This document shows positions 1-7,990 of a stretch of 64,000 nt of DNA, piece after piece. Position numbers and translations under genes: made by a program. The notes beneath the pieces were generated by a model, which was not told where the DNA came from, made no database searches, and was given only the letters and a program-made list of their open reading frames with translations. Source of the DNA: Rhizobium sullae (GTDB lineage: Bacteria > Pseudomonadota > Alphaproteobacteria > Rhizobiales > Rhizobiaceae). Every line of letters begins with the position of its first letter. Positions within the stretch are counted from its first letter, which is position 1. Location of the stretch: NCBI RefSeq assembly GCF_025200715.1, contig NZ_CP104143.1:682001-746000 (forward strand), given 5' to 3'.

Positions 1-1
1 G

Positions 2-124
2 GAAGCCGTCGTCCGCTACCGTGCCGCAAAGCACGACGGCAGCGCCTTCCGCAACATGGAAACGCTGCGCTTCAAAAACGGCAAGCTTGCTGCAGTGGAG
101 GTTTATTTCGGGCGGGAAGCTTAG
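2..124 (+). CDS. SnoaL/NTF2-like protein, C-terminal fragment
   Basis: The window opens inside a reading frame that runs from base 2 to the TAG at 122-124. The 40 residues end in a pattern (VRYRAKHDG, then FRNMETLRFKNGKL, then VEVYFGRE) typical of the last two beta strands of SnoaL-like / nuclear-transport-factor-2-fold proteins, small cone-shaped domains acting as enzymes or ligand binders. The N-terminus lies outside the window, so substrate and length cannot be judged. The fold call rests on the strand pattern only. Confidence 0.6.
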   Translation, partial: EAVVRYRAAKHDGSAFRNMETLRFKNGKLAAVEVYFGREA

Positions 125-156
125 TTGTGGGAGTGGTATCACAGCTCTGCATTCCG

Positions 157-222
157 CCACTCACCCTGCCCTCTCCCCGAGGGGAGAGGGTGGCCCGGAG
201 GGTCGGATGAGGGGGTGAGCGA
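157..222. repeat. Intergenic palindromic repeat (family D)
   Basis: A G+C-rich element with a CCCTCTCCCC / GGGGAGAGGG palindrome at its centre, between two genes. Related palindromes occur at 8695-8770 and 12884-12936. It resembles the short dispersed intergenic repeats common in rhizobia and could fold into a hairpin in RNA. Confidence 0.7.
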
Positions 223-287
223 CGCAAGGCGCGAACGTCGAAGCAATAAGCGATGACGACATCTTGGAAGGCTGTGCCGCTCATCCC

Positions 288-1019
288 CTAGAAAAACCGC
301 ATCGCCGTCGTCGAGATGATGACGAGCGAGACGGTGATCATCAAGGGCTTGACCGGCAGGCGCCTGACGAGCATCGCGCCGAGCGGCGCGGCGATTACGC
401 CGCCGACGATGAGGCCGATCGCCGAGCTCAGCTCTGACCAGCCGAGCGTCAGGATGAAGGTGAGCGAGATGATCGTGGTCACTGCGAATTCGGTGAGGCT
501 GGTGGAGCCGATCACCTTTTTCGGATCGTGCCCGCGGCCGACGAGCGTGCTGGTAACGATCGGACCCCAGCCGCCGCCGCCGATCGCGTCGAGCACACCG
601 CCGCCAAGCCCGACGGGCGGCACGATCCAGTCCTTGACGTCGCGCGGCCAGCGCGGCTGGAACGCCTTGAAGAGAATGATGAGGCCGACCGCGATCAGAT
701 AGGCCGAAACGAAGGGCTCGATCGCCTTGCCGTCGACATTGGCGAGAATATAGGCCCCGACCGCCCCTCCGATCATGCCCGCAGGCGCCAGCCGCACCAC
801 GAGCTTCCAGTCGACATTGCGGTGATAGACATGCGATGCGCCCGACGCCGCGGTCGTGAAGATCTCCGCCACATGCGTCATCGCGCTGGCATTGGCGACC
901 GGCACGCCAAGCGCCAGGAGGCTCGTCGTCGAGAGCACCCCGAACGCCATGCCGAGTGCGCCGTCGACGATTTGCGCGCAGAAACCGACCAGCACGAAGA
1001 AGATGAAATCAAGCGTCAT
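288..1019 (-). CDS. TauE/SafE family membrane exporter
   Basis: A 243-residue integral membrane protein of the TauE/SafE (sulfite exporter / DUF81) family. The N-terminus (MTLDFIFFVLVGFCAQ) is the first hydrophobic segment, followed by the family's glycine-rich IVDGALGMAFG motif. A second GGVLDAIGGGGWGP motif mid-protein marks the internal duplication of the fold, with about eight membrane spans in all. Members export small organic or inorganic sulfur anions; the substrate here is unknown. I chose the ATG at 1019 with a GGGGAC sequence just upstream; a GTG at 1055 would add 12 residues that do not look like family sequence. It stands alone on its strand. Confidence 0.85.
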   Translation of the reverse strand: MTLDFIFFVLVGFCAQIVDGALGMAFGVLSTTSLLALGVPVANASAMTHVAEIFTTAASGASHVYHRNVDWKLVVRLAPAGMIGGAVGAYILANVDGKAIEPFVSAYLIAVGLIILFKAFQPRWPRDVKDWIVPPVGLGGGVLDAIGGGGWGPIVTSTLVGRGHDPKKVIGSTSLTEFAVTTIISLTFILTLGWSELSSAIGLIVGGVIAAPLGAMLVRRLPVKPLMITVSLVIISTTAMRFF

Positions 1020-1055
1020 AAAAGTCCCCGAACCGGCGGCTTCCCCAATCAACAC

Positions 1056-1534
1056 ATGGCGGGCGAGAAAAGTTCCTTCCCAAGTCGCGCGCGATAAGGC
1101 CTTTTATTTGTGATCATCATTCTCGTGCCGCCCGCTAACGAATCTGATGGATATCGAGACTGTCCACCACTTATTTCTTGTAGAGGGATTACGCGTTGGT
1201 CTGGACGGTGCGCGCCATTGGCTGCGGCTAACCCAATTGAACCGCTTTATCTGGCCCGGCTATGACTTTCGTCCACGGCCTGATGATCCCAACGCGTTGA
1301 TTGCGGGTTCATTCCCGAGGATTTCTTCAGCCAGGTCGAAGCTGCAATCGTCGCGGAAAATAAAAGGAAGAGGCTCTTTCTCGCCGCGGGATGAAGAGCC
1401 TTGGCGTTCTGATTCGAACTGTGGAATTTTGCTACATAATTCTGACCTTAACCATACCGCTTAGGCTTTCGTTCATCCTCCCGCATCAGTTTGCGCCCCT
1501 GTGGCTGGGAACCAACCATTGAGGATCGGAAGCT
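1056..1534. other. Gene-poor interval with possible coding remnant
   Basis: No convincing gene. A plus-strand stretch at about 1297-1395 reads open as a plausible helical peptide (IPEDFFSQVEAA followed by a basic tail and a stop), but the frame upstream is broken, so it could be the tail of a decayed gene. An 8-bp inverted repeat (AGGCTCTT/AAGAGCCT, 1371-1401) lies at its end. Confidence 0.35.
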
Positions 1535-1684
1535 ATGACCCATGTACTCGTGCTCTTCTCGGCTGTAACCGCGATCGTCGTATCGGTATCGGCAATCGGC
1601 TCCAAGCCGGCGCCGGACAATCCGGCGTGGCCGGAAATCCACCCGGTGAAGACCTCGCGCGTTCTGCCCACGCCTGCGCGTTGA
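1535..1684 (+). CDS. Small single-span membrane protein (49 aa)
   Basis: A short open frame starting ATG at 1535 with GAGGATCGGAAG immediately upstream as a plausible ribosome site. The product begins with a hydrophobic segment (VLVLFSAVTAIVVSVSAIG) and ends with a short proline-rich tail containing NPAWPEIHP and a basic C-terminus. It would be a one-span membrane peptide or an exported peptide with an uncleaved signal. I do not recognise a family. It precedes the secreted protein gene at 1773 on the same strand with 88 bases between. Length and composition alone cannot prove it is expressed. Confidence 0.45.
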   Translation: MTHVLVLFSAVTAIVVSVSAIGSKPAPDNPAWPEIHPVKTSRVLPTPAR

Positions 1685-1772
1685 TGCCTGCGCGTTGATG
1701 AACGGGCAATTCATTATCGGTTCAGGGCCGCGGGGCTAAATCTCGCTTCGGCTGGATTTATGGAGACACGCA

Positions 1773-2108
1773 ATGAAGATTATCTCGCTGGCAGCAGCGC
1801 TCGTTATCGGAGGCCTTTCGGCAGTTTCCGCCGAAGCGATGCCGATGGCGCCGGCGCATGCCGAACCCGCCGCCCCGTCTGCCATCACCAAGGTCGACTA
1901 TGCCTGCGGCCCGGGCTGGCGTCTGACCCGCTGGGGCGAATGCCGCCCGCGCTTCTACCGCCCGCCGCCGCGTTACTGGGGTCCGCCGCCCCAGCGCTGG
2001 GGTTGGGGTTGGGAGCGCCCGCGTCACCATCGCCACGACCGCGACCGTGACTGGGGCCGCCACGACCGCTATGACCGCTATGACCGCTACGAGCGCAGCA
2101 GCTTCTGA
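1773..2108 (+). CDS. Secreted GCG_CRPN-type small protein
   Basis: A 111-residue protein with a clear signal peptide (MKIISLAAALVIGGLSAVSAEA), then a cysteine-containing core (YACGPGWRLTRWGECRPRF), a proline/tryptophan stretch, and a strongly charged, repetitive C-terminus of His, Asp, Arg and Tyr (repeated DRY units). The GPGW...WGECR core matches the GCG_CRPN prefix proteins common in Rhizobiales, which are exported and of unknown function. The low-complexity tail could bind metal or polyanions (inference). A hairpin followed by a T-rich run lies downstream. Confidence 0.75.
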   Translation: MKIISLAAALVIGGLSAVSAEAMPMAPAHAEPAAPSAITKVDYACGPGWRLTRWGECRPRFYRPPPRYWGPPPQRWGWGWERPRHHRHDRDRDWGRHDRYDRYDRYERSSF

Positions 2109-2143
2109 GCGGCGCAGCGATCGGTAAACGCTGAGATTGGCGA

Positions 2144-2178
2144 AGCCGGGACGAAATGTTGCCCCGGCTTTATTTTGT
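2144..2178 (+). terminator. Rho-independent terminator after GCG_CRPN gene
   Basis: AGCCGGG and CCCGGCT arms separated by a 12-base loop, followed by TTATTTTGTCT. It ends the plus-strand gene and overlaps the last codons of the convergent gene at 2170-2973. Confidence 0.6.
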
Positions 2179-2973
2179 CTTCCGGGCCGCCACCTTTTCC
2201 GGCGCCGTCGCCAGCGCGAATTTTCTGATTTCTTCCGGCGTCAGATAATAGAGCCGGTCGGGCGGCGTCTCCATCGCATGCAGCCACAGGCCGGGCTTGA
2301 TGCCCATCTCGCCGAGATGGCGGGTGACGTCGGCTGTCGTGCGCTGCGCCTCTGACATGGCGCGCTCCGGCGAAAGCTTCTCCTTCGAACCGTTGAAGAC
2401 CTGATGCACGCCGATGACGGCGCCGTTCTCGGCCTCGCGGGTCACGCCGCCGGCCATGATGATCGGGCAGGAGGAGGCGCAGAGCGCGCCGCCCGCCACC
2501 CTTGTGCCGATCTTCCGTTCGCGGATGAGCTTCGACATCGCCAGCGCATCGCCGACGGCGCCGCCCGGCGAATCCAGCGAAACGGTCTTTACATATTCGC
2601 CGCGCGCCGCGATCTCCTTTTCGAAGCGGGCGGCCGCACCCGACTCGATCGCCCCTTGCGCCAGAAGCACGCCACCCGGCTTGAGCTCGAAGCGGATCGG
2701 CTGCTTGAGGAGCTCGATGCCGGTGGTGATCTCGGAGGGTGCTGCCTGCGGCCCGCCCTCCGTCAGCGCCGGCGGCAGCACCGGCATCGTCTCCGGCTGC
2801 GCCGGGTCGAAGCCCGGAAGTTTCGCATTGGCGGCGCTGATTTCGCGCCAGTCGATGACGGCAAGCACGATCGCCGCAGAAAGCAGGGCGTGGAAAACAT
2901 GCCGCATCAGCGCGCCGTCATCTGCCGAAAGCACGTATTCTTTCAGCCGCCGTCCTGCAGTCTCCAGCCTCAT
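2170..2973 (-). CDS. Membrane-anchored ClpP-like serine hydrolase (COG3904 type)
   Basis: A 267-residue protein with a hydrophobic segment near residues 27-41, then an ectodomain with a ClpP/crotonase-like core. Visible motifs are VSLDSPGG (oxyanion strand), an alanine/serine motif CASSC followed by PIIMAGG (candidate nucleophile serine), and GAVIGVHQV (candidate histidine). This is the layout of the COG3904 'predicted periplasmic protein' group, so it probably hydrolyses peptides in the periplasm; substrates are unknown. Its start overlaps the stop of the upstream membrane-protein gene by four bases (ATGA), so the two are co-translated and probably act together. Confidence 0.75.
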   Translation of the reverse strand: MRLETAGRRLKEYVLSADDGALMRHVFHALLSAAIVLAVIDWREISAANAKLPGFDPAQPETMPVLPPALTEGGPQAAPSEITTGIELLKQPIRFELKPGGVLLAQGAIESGAAARFEKEIAARGEYVKTVSLDSPGGAVGDALAMSKLIRERKIGTRVAGGALCASSCPIIMAGGVTREAENGAVIGVHQVFNGSKEKLSPERAMSEAQRTTADVTRHLGEMGIKPGLWLHAMETPPDRLYYLTPEEIRKFALATAPEKVAARKTK

Positions 2974-4271
2974 GCAGGCGGTCCCTTCCTCGGGCCTTTG
3001 CCGGAAAGATCGAAGCTCGCAATGTTCGATTGGTCCGGCGTTTCGCTTTTCTCTGCCTCGGCGAGCGCGGTTTCGAGATCGACGCCGCTCAGCCGGACGG
3101 CCCGCTGCACCTCCAGCGCCTGCAGAAGCTCTGCCGCGGTGATGCGCTCGGCAAACGGCAGGCGCTGTTCCTGGCGCCGCAACGTCGAGTGGACGATCGA
3201 CAGCATGAAGATCAGCACCGCCGGCAGGATATCGATCGAGATTGCGCCGGCCCAGCTCGGGATGAAGTCGGACGCATAGCGCAACACCGCTTCGGCCGAG
3301 GAGAGCGGCACGAACCGCCGTTCGGCGACCGGTTGGCGCGAAAGGATCTGGTCGGCGGCCTGTGACAGCACCTTGGATTGCGCCGCGACCGAGGATCGGA
3401 TCGTCTCCATGACCTGATCCTGCCTTGTGGCAAGATCCGCCTCGCGGCCATCGGCGACGGGGGCGATGAAGCCGAGCGAAAGGTCTTCCGCCGCCCGCTT
3501 CACCGACGGCGCGATGGAGGTCTGCTCCAGCGAGGTGATGACGCCGGAAAGCCCGACGACTTCGGCGGCGAACTGGTCGGCGCGCGGATCGATGGCGCCC
3601 GGTGCCGAAACCAGCGTGCGCATCGTTCCCAGGTGCTTGCGGCCTTCGTCGAACAGCGAGGTGACGCGCTCGCGCGAGGCAGTGATGCCGTTTTCGAGCT
3701 CCGTCAGCTGCGATGCCATCTGCGACAGAAGCTGCACGACGCTGCCGGCGCCGGTCGTGCCGGTCAGCGCGCCGGTTTCCCGCTCCTGGTCGGCCAGCCG
3801 CTCGAATCGCTCCTGCGTGCGCTGGATGTCCGGCAGCAGGCTTTGCGCCGCCAGGGCGTTCTGATGCGCCTTGTCGAGGTCGGCGGTGTAATCCTCCAGC
3901 GTCTCGGCAAGATGCTGTTCGAGTGCGGCCGAGCCCGCGAGTGCTGCCGCGTTCAGCCAGCTCGACATGGCGATGATCATCGCACAGCCGAGGGCCATGA
4001 CGCCCAGCATCGCACCGCGTCCCGCGGCACCCGTCACATGCGGATAGAAGCGCGCCATGTAGGTCCAGAAGGCATAGATTGCCACCGAGACCGCGCTGGA
4101 ATAGATGAGGGCGGCGAAGAAGACGGCCGTCGCCGAACCGTCGAGGATGCTGCGCACGCCGAGATACGTGTAGACGCCGGATGCGAGCGCTAGGACGGCG
4201 AACGCGAAACGCGTCATTGTTTCGACGGCGTCGATGCCGTCCTGCAGGCGATGGGATGCGCCGAGCGCCAT
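2970..4271 (-). CDS. Membrane protein with long coiled coil, partner of ClpP-like protein
   Basis: A 433-residue protein. Three hydrophobic segments lie in the first about 120 residues, then an extended heptad-rich region (about 120-290) of Leu, Ala, Glu and Gln, then one further membrane span (about 345-365) and a hydrophilic C-terminal tail. The topology resembles DUF4407-type membrane coiled-coil proteins, but I see no diagnostic motif and do not name a family. The four-base overlap with the ClpP-like gene downstream suggests a two-subunit membrane complex, with this protein as scaffold or substrate receptor (inference). Confidence 0.7.
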   Translation of the reverse strand: MALGASHRLQDGIDAVETMTRFAFAVLALASGVYTYLGVRSILDGSATAVFFAALIYSSAVSVAIYAFWTYMARFYPHVTGAAGRGAMLGVMALGCAMIIAMSSWLNAAALAGSAALEQHLAETLEDYTADLDKAHQNALAAQSLLPDIQRTQERFERLADQERETGALTGTTGAGSVVQLLSQMASQLTELENGITASRERVTSLFDEGRKHLGTMRTLVSAPGAIDPRADQFAAEVVGLSGVITSLEQTSIAPSVKRAAEDLSLGFIAPVADGREADLATRQDQVMETIRSSVAAQSKVLSQAADQILSRQPVAERRFVPLSSAEAVLRYASDFIPSWAGAISIDILPAVLIFMLSIVHSTLRRQEQRLPFAERITAAELLQALEVQRAVRLSGVDLETALAEAEKSETPDQSNIASFDLSGKGPRKGPPA

Positions 4272-4387
4272 GGGTTTCCTCCCGGTGGTATCCTGTTAAG
4301 AAACCATTAAAATCCCGGCGAAAACAAGGCCCGCAAAAGCAGCGGATCGCTTACGCCGCTGGAGGTATGCCGGGCGGGCGGCGCGCC

Positions 4388-4716
4388 TTACTCTTCCGGA
4401 AGCAGGTTGAGGGTCGGCGTGTCCAGTTCGCTGCCGATTTCCACGGCTTTCGATTGTTTGTCGTAAACGCAGATATGGGTGACGAAGCCGTTGGCGCCTT
4501 TCGGCCTGCCCGTCACCAGCGCCAGCCCGTAATGCTCGCTGCCGAACGGATCGACGACCGCCCCGCATCCGCGATGGATGCGGCCGCCGCTTGCCTGCAC
4601 TTGGCCTCCACATCAGCGGCAAATTCCTTCCATGCCTCGTCGGAGGACGCCTGGGCGCCGCCTGCGGTCAAAAAAACGAGGATCGCTGCGGAAAGACGGA
4701 TATTATTCCTCTGCAT
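4388..4716 (-). pseudogene. Frameshifted exported protein (about 110 aa)
   Basis: Two frames together make one sensible protein. The first encodes MQRNNIRLSAAILVFLTAGG (signal peptide) and DEAWKEFAADVEAKC; the second continues AVVDPFGSEHYGLALVTG, then VTHICVYDKQSKAVEIGSEL to a stop. The switch needs one extra base at the run of four C at 4561-4564. The intact form is a small periplasmic protein found in rhizobia, function unknown. The ATG at 4716 has AAGGGA upstream. A run-length sequencing error is possible, but as written the gene is broken. Confidence 0.7.
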
Positions 4717-4928
4717 CTTGGTTCCCTTGGGCCATGGTGTTTGCCGGAAGCGCGGCTGCATGCCGATGATGGGCGATTTTGGCCGCCGAAGCTAGATCTG
4801 CGGGCGAGGCAAATTTTCCTCGGAGGCGGCCTTTTTTTGATGTTTCCACCGTTGCCACCCTCCGTTTCCGCTCCTATGTTCCGCCTCACCTGCCGATCCC
4901 GCAATCTATTGCCAAGAGGAGATCTACA

Positions 4929-5531
4929 ATGGCTTTCGAATTGCCCGCACTCCCGTACGACTACGAAGCTCTCGCACCTTTCATGTCGAAGGAGACGCTG
5001 GAGTTCCACCATGACAAGCACCACAAGGCTTACGTCGACAACGGCAACAAGCTCGCGGCTGAAGCAGGCCTCGCCGATCTTTCGCTCGAAGAGGTCGTGA
5101 AGAAGTCCTTCGGCACCAATGCCGGCCTCTTCAACAATGCTGCCCAGCACTACAATCACGTCCATTTCTGGAAGTGGATGAAAAAGGGCGGCGGCGGCAA
5201 CAAGCTGCCGGGCAAGCTGGAAGCGGCCTTCGCCTCCGACCTCGGCGGCTACGACAAGTTCAAGGCCGATTTCGCCAATGCCGGCGCCACCCAGTTCGGC
5301 TCCGGCTGGGCCTGGGTTTCCGTCAAGAACGGCAAGCTCGAAATCTCCAAAACGCCGAACGGCGAAAACCCGCTCGTGCACGGCGCCACCCCGATCCTCG
5401 GCGTCGATGTCTGGGAGCATTCCTACTACATCGACTACCGCAACGCCCGCCCGAAATACCTCGAAGCCTTTATCGACAGCCTGATCAACTGGGACTACGT
5501 CCTGGAGCGCTACGAAGAAGCTACGAAGTAA
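4929..5531 (+). CDS. sodB: Superoxide dismutase (Fe/Mn)
   Basis: A 200-residue cytosolic Fe/Mn superoxide dismutase, converting superoxide to oxygen and hydrogen peroxide. It starts with the classic FELPALPYDYEALAP and keeps all four metal ligands: the His in LEFHHDKHH near residue 27, the His in NNAAQHYNHVHFW near 76, and Asp and His in DVWEHSYYIDY near 160 and 164. GSGWAWV fits the iron/cambialistic branch, so metal use cannot be fixed from sequence. AGGAG precedes the ATG at 4929 and a strong terminator follows. It is a single-gene unit. Confidence 0.95.
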   Translation: MAFELPALPYDYEALAPFMSKETLEFHHDKHHKAYVDNGNKLAAEAGLADLSLEEVVKKSFGTNAGLFNNAAQHYNHVHFWKWMKKGGGGNKLPGKLEAAFASDLGGYDKFKADFANAGATQFGSGWAWVSVKNGKLEISKTPNGENPLVHGATPILGVDVWEHSYYIDYRNARPKYLEAFIDSLINWDYVLERYEEATK

Positions 5532-5555
5532 GCGGCTCATCGCGAAACGGATTTT

Positions 5556-5590
5556 GCACCCGGCGTCAAAAGCGCCGGGTGTTTTCGTCT
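5556..5590 (+). terminator. Rho-independent terminator of sodB
   Basis: CACCCGGCG and CGCCGGGTG arms with a short loop, followed by TTTTCGTCTTT. It lies 25 bases after the sodB stop codon. Confidence 0.85.
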
Positions 5591-5712
5591 TTACGATCAA
5601 GTCGGGCAGGGTGCCTGTTGTAGCAGGACCGTCCGCGCAAGCTTTGCCGGTATGAATACATCGCCGCCACACTGTCACAGCCCTGTCACCCGACGCTCCT
5701 AATGCAACCGCC

Positions 5713-6558
5713 ATGCCCTCTTCCGATTTTCCCCTTTTCCGCTTCGGCATCATCGCCGACCCGCAATATGCAGCGATCGCGCCGAATGTCGCGATGGACC
5801 GCTATTATGCCAACAGCCTCGCAAAGCTCGCCGAGGCGATCGAGGTGTTCAACGGCGAGGAACTGAGCTTCGTGATGACGCTCGGCGATCTCATCGACGG
5901 CATTTGGGAGAGCTTCGACGATATCCTGCCGGTCTACGAAAAGCTCCGGCACGAGAACCTGTTCCTGCTCGGCAATCACGATTTCGCGGTCCCGGTCGAG
6001 CGTCTTGCCCTTGTTTCCGCCCGCGTCGGCATGCCATCGCCCTATTACGCCTTCTCGCACCACGGCTGGCGCTTCGTCGTTTTGAACGGCAGCGAAGTCA
6101 GCACCTCCGCGCCGCCGGAAGGCCACCCGCACCGCGAGCTTGCGGCCGAGCGGCTGGCGGCGCTGGCGGCAACGGGCGCGATTAACGCCCATCGCTGGAA
6201 TGCATCGCTCAGCGACGAGCAGTTCGCATGGCTTGCGGCCCAACTGGAGGCGGCGGAAGCGGCCGGCGGCCGCGTGATCGTGATGAACCACTATCCCGTC
6301 TATCCGCCGAACGAGCACGACATGTGGGACCGGGAGCGCATTGTCGGCCGGCTCTCCGGCCATGACAACGCCGTTGCCTATTTCTGCGGCCACAACCACG
6401 CCGGCAACTACGGCAGGACCGGCGGTTGCCACTTCGTCAATTTCAAGGGCATGGTCGACACCGAGAAGGAAAATGCTTTCGCGCTCGTCGAGGTCTTCGA
6501 AGACCGCCTCGAAATCCGCGGTTTCGGCCGCGAGGAATGCCGCACGCTGGCGCTGTAG
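5713..6558 (+). CDS. Calcineurin-like metallophosphoesterase (ADPRibase-Mn-like)
   Basis: A 281-residue enzyme with every metallophosphoesterase block in order: FGIIADPQYA (D-x-Q variant of DxH), LGDLIDG, LLGNHD, VMNHYPVYPP and FCGHNHAGNY. The ADPQY start, long spacing and PNEHDMW segment match the Mn-dependent ADP-ribose/CDP-alcohol diphosphatase subgroup, which hydrolyses the pyrophosphate bond of ADP-ribose-like nucleotides in the cytosol using two metal ions. Substrate specificity is inferred from subgroup resemblance. It stands between two other genes on the same strand with no obvious operon partner. Confidence 0.85.
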   Translation: MPSSDFPLFRFGIIADPQYAAIAPNVAMDRYYANSLAKLAEAIEVFNGEELSFVMTLGDLIDGIWESFDDILPVYEKLRHENLFLLGNHDFAVPVERLALVSARVGMPSPYYAFSHHGWRFVVLNGSEVSTSAPPEGHPHRELAAERLAALAATGAINAHRWNASLSDEQFAWLAAQLEAAEAAGGRVIVMNHYPVYPPNEHDMWDRERIVGRLSGHDNAVAYFCGHNHAGNYGRTGGCHFVNFKGMVDTEKENAFALVEVFEDRLEIRGFGREECRTLAL

Positions 6559-6636
6559 AGACGTCATCGTTACCCGCCGGATGGAACCGATGCCTCTCCT
6601 GAAAAGTTAGTCATGAGACTTCAGGAGGCCATGCCG

Positions 6637-7128
6637 ATGTTCCAGGCTCTTGAAATACTGACCGTCCTCGTCGTCGCCGTCGCCATGGCGCTCGCCCTTG
6701 CCCACGCGCTGGAACTGCCGGGCAAGATGCGGCTGACGAAGGAGCAGTACCTCGCCGTGCAGCCCATCTATTATCCCGGCTTTACCTTCGGCGGCGTAAC
6801 CGAGCCGCTTGGCCTGATCATGATCCTGGCGCTGATCGTGCTGACGCCGCCCTTCAGCGGCACCTACTGGCTGACCGCCGGCGCCTTCGTGGCGCTGCTC
6901 GCCATGCATGCGATCTATTGGATGGTGACGCATCCGGTCAACAATTTCTGGCTTAAGGAAAATCAGCTGGAAGGCGCCCGGAAACGCTTTTTCAGCTTCA
7001 GGTCCCATGGGGAGGTCGAAGCGCCGGACTGGACGGTTCTGCGTGACCGCTGGGAGCGCTCCCATGTCTTCCGCGCCGTCTTCGGCCTGATCAGCCTGAT
7101 CCTGCTCGTCGCCGCCGTCGCCGTCTGA
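6637..7128 (+). CDS. Four-span membrane protein (DUF1772-like)
   Basis: A 163-residue protein with hydrophobic segments at about 5-22, 55-72, 78-95 and 145-162 and a conserved-looking polar loop containing HPVNNFWLKEN. The layout and the HPxNN motif resemble the DUF1772 / anthrone-oxygenase-like family of small integral membrane proteins. I place the start at the ATG at 6637 because CAGGAGG lies eight bases upstream; ATGs at 6613 and 6631 are too early for that site. Function unknown. Confidence 0.6.
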   Translation: MFQALEILTVLVVAVAMALALAHALELPGKMRLTKEQYLAVQPIYYPGFTFGGVTEPLGLIMILALIVLTPPFSGTYWLTAGAFVALLAMHAIYWMVTHPVNNFWLKENQLEGARKRFFSFRSHGEVEAPDWTVLRDRWERSHVFRAVFGLISLILLVAAVAV

Positions 7129-7157
7129 CGCATCGCCGGCAGGGCCTTGTCCTGATG

Positions 7158-7859
7158 TTAGGACGAGGCGGCAAACGGCCTTTCCGCCCAGCCGTTCATC
7201 CATTCTTCCCGCAGCCCGTCGCCTTCCCCCCGGAAGAAGGCGTTTGCCGTTTCGCAATGCTCGACGCGGTCGCTGCGGAAATTGCGGATCGCCTGGCGCA
7301 GTTCGCACCAGCCGACGATGTTGGCATAGTGCGAATAGTAGATCAGCGCGATCGGGCGGATGGTGCGCTCGGTGGCGCGTCCCAGTTCGTCGCGGTAGTG
7401 AAGTGCCAGCTTCTGCTCGTCGCGGATCGCTCGGCGCACCATACCGAGATCGAAGCCGGCAGGCGGCGGCGCGACGGTGCCCCAGGCAAAGAGCGCTTTG
7501 TTTTCCATCGCCTGGCGGAGCGGCACCGGCACCGCGCTGGCGATCTTGTGGTTCACGCGCTTGGCCGCCCGCTTCAGCTCCGCGTCGCCGGTGCGCTCCA
7601 AGAGCGCCAGCGACAGCACGATCGCCTCCATCTCCTCGATCGAAAACATCAGCGGCGGCAGGTCGAAGCCGGGGCGCATGATATAGCCAATGCCGCGCCC
7701 GCCCTCGATCGGCACGCGCATCGCCTGCAGTGCGGCGATATCGCGATAGATGGAGCGCATGGTCACTTCCAGCGCGTCCGCCATCGCCTGCGCCGTCACC
7801 GGCTTCTTCGCCAGTCGCAGGATCTGGATGATTTCGAAAAGGCGTGACGCCTTGCGCAT
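7158..7859 (-). CDS. YafY-type HTH/WYL transcriptional regulator
   Basis: A 233-residue regulator. Residues about 1-60 form an HTH_11 winged helix (SRLFEIIQILR, then TAQAMADALEVTMRSIYRDIAALQ), followed by GGRGIGYIM. The middle and C-terminal region is a WYL domain, which senses a ligand (ALHYRDELGR, IRPIALIYY...YANIVGWCELR). The gene diverges from the LysE-family exporter at 7991, and a palindrome lies between the two. It therefore probably controls itself and the exporter in response to the exported compound (inference). Confidence 0.85.
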   Translation of the reverse strand: MRKASRLFEIIQILRLAKKPVTAQAMADALEVTMRSIYRDIAALQAMRVPIEGGRGIGYIMRPGFDLPPLMFSIEEMEAIVLSLALLERTGDAELKRAAKRVNHKIASAVPVPLRQAMENKALFAWGTVAPPPAGFDLGMVRRAIRDEQKLALHYRDELGRATERTIRPIALIYYSHYANIVGWCELRQAIRNFRSDRVEHCETANAFFRGEGDGLREEWMNGWAERPFAASS

Positions 7860-7884
7860 TTTTTGCCGGTCTCCTCCAAGGCTC

Positions 7885-7902
7885 CTGACAATACACTGTC
7901 AG
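7885..7902. promoter_or_regulatory. Candidate operator between WYL regulator and LysE exporter
   Basis: CTGACA-N6-TGTCAG inverted repeat in the 131-base divergent interval. A related ACAACTGACAT lies just before the exporter start. Its position fits the binding site of the adjacent WYL regulator. Confidence 0.55.
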
Positions 7903-7990
7903 TTGTGTTTCGGTATAGCACCTGCAAATCCTGTTGAAATCCAAGGCGGTCCGCGAAAAACGGCCGCCAGCTCGAAGGCAGACAACTGAC

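Noticed and set aside
528..1097. A long frame opposite the TauE exporter gene
   Set aside because: Shadow of the real gene: arginine-rich composition typical of the antisense of a GC-rich gene, and no ribosome site.
1147..1464. A 105-residue plus-strand frame as a gene
   Set aside because: No ribosome site, no recognisable motif, and another frame in the same interval looks more coding-like but is broken; treated as gene-poor.
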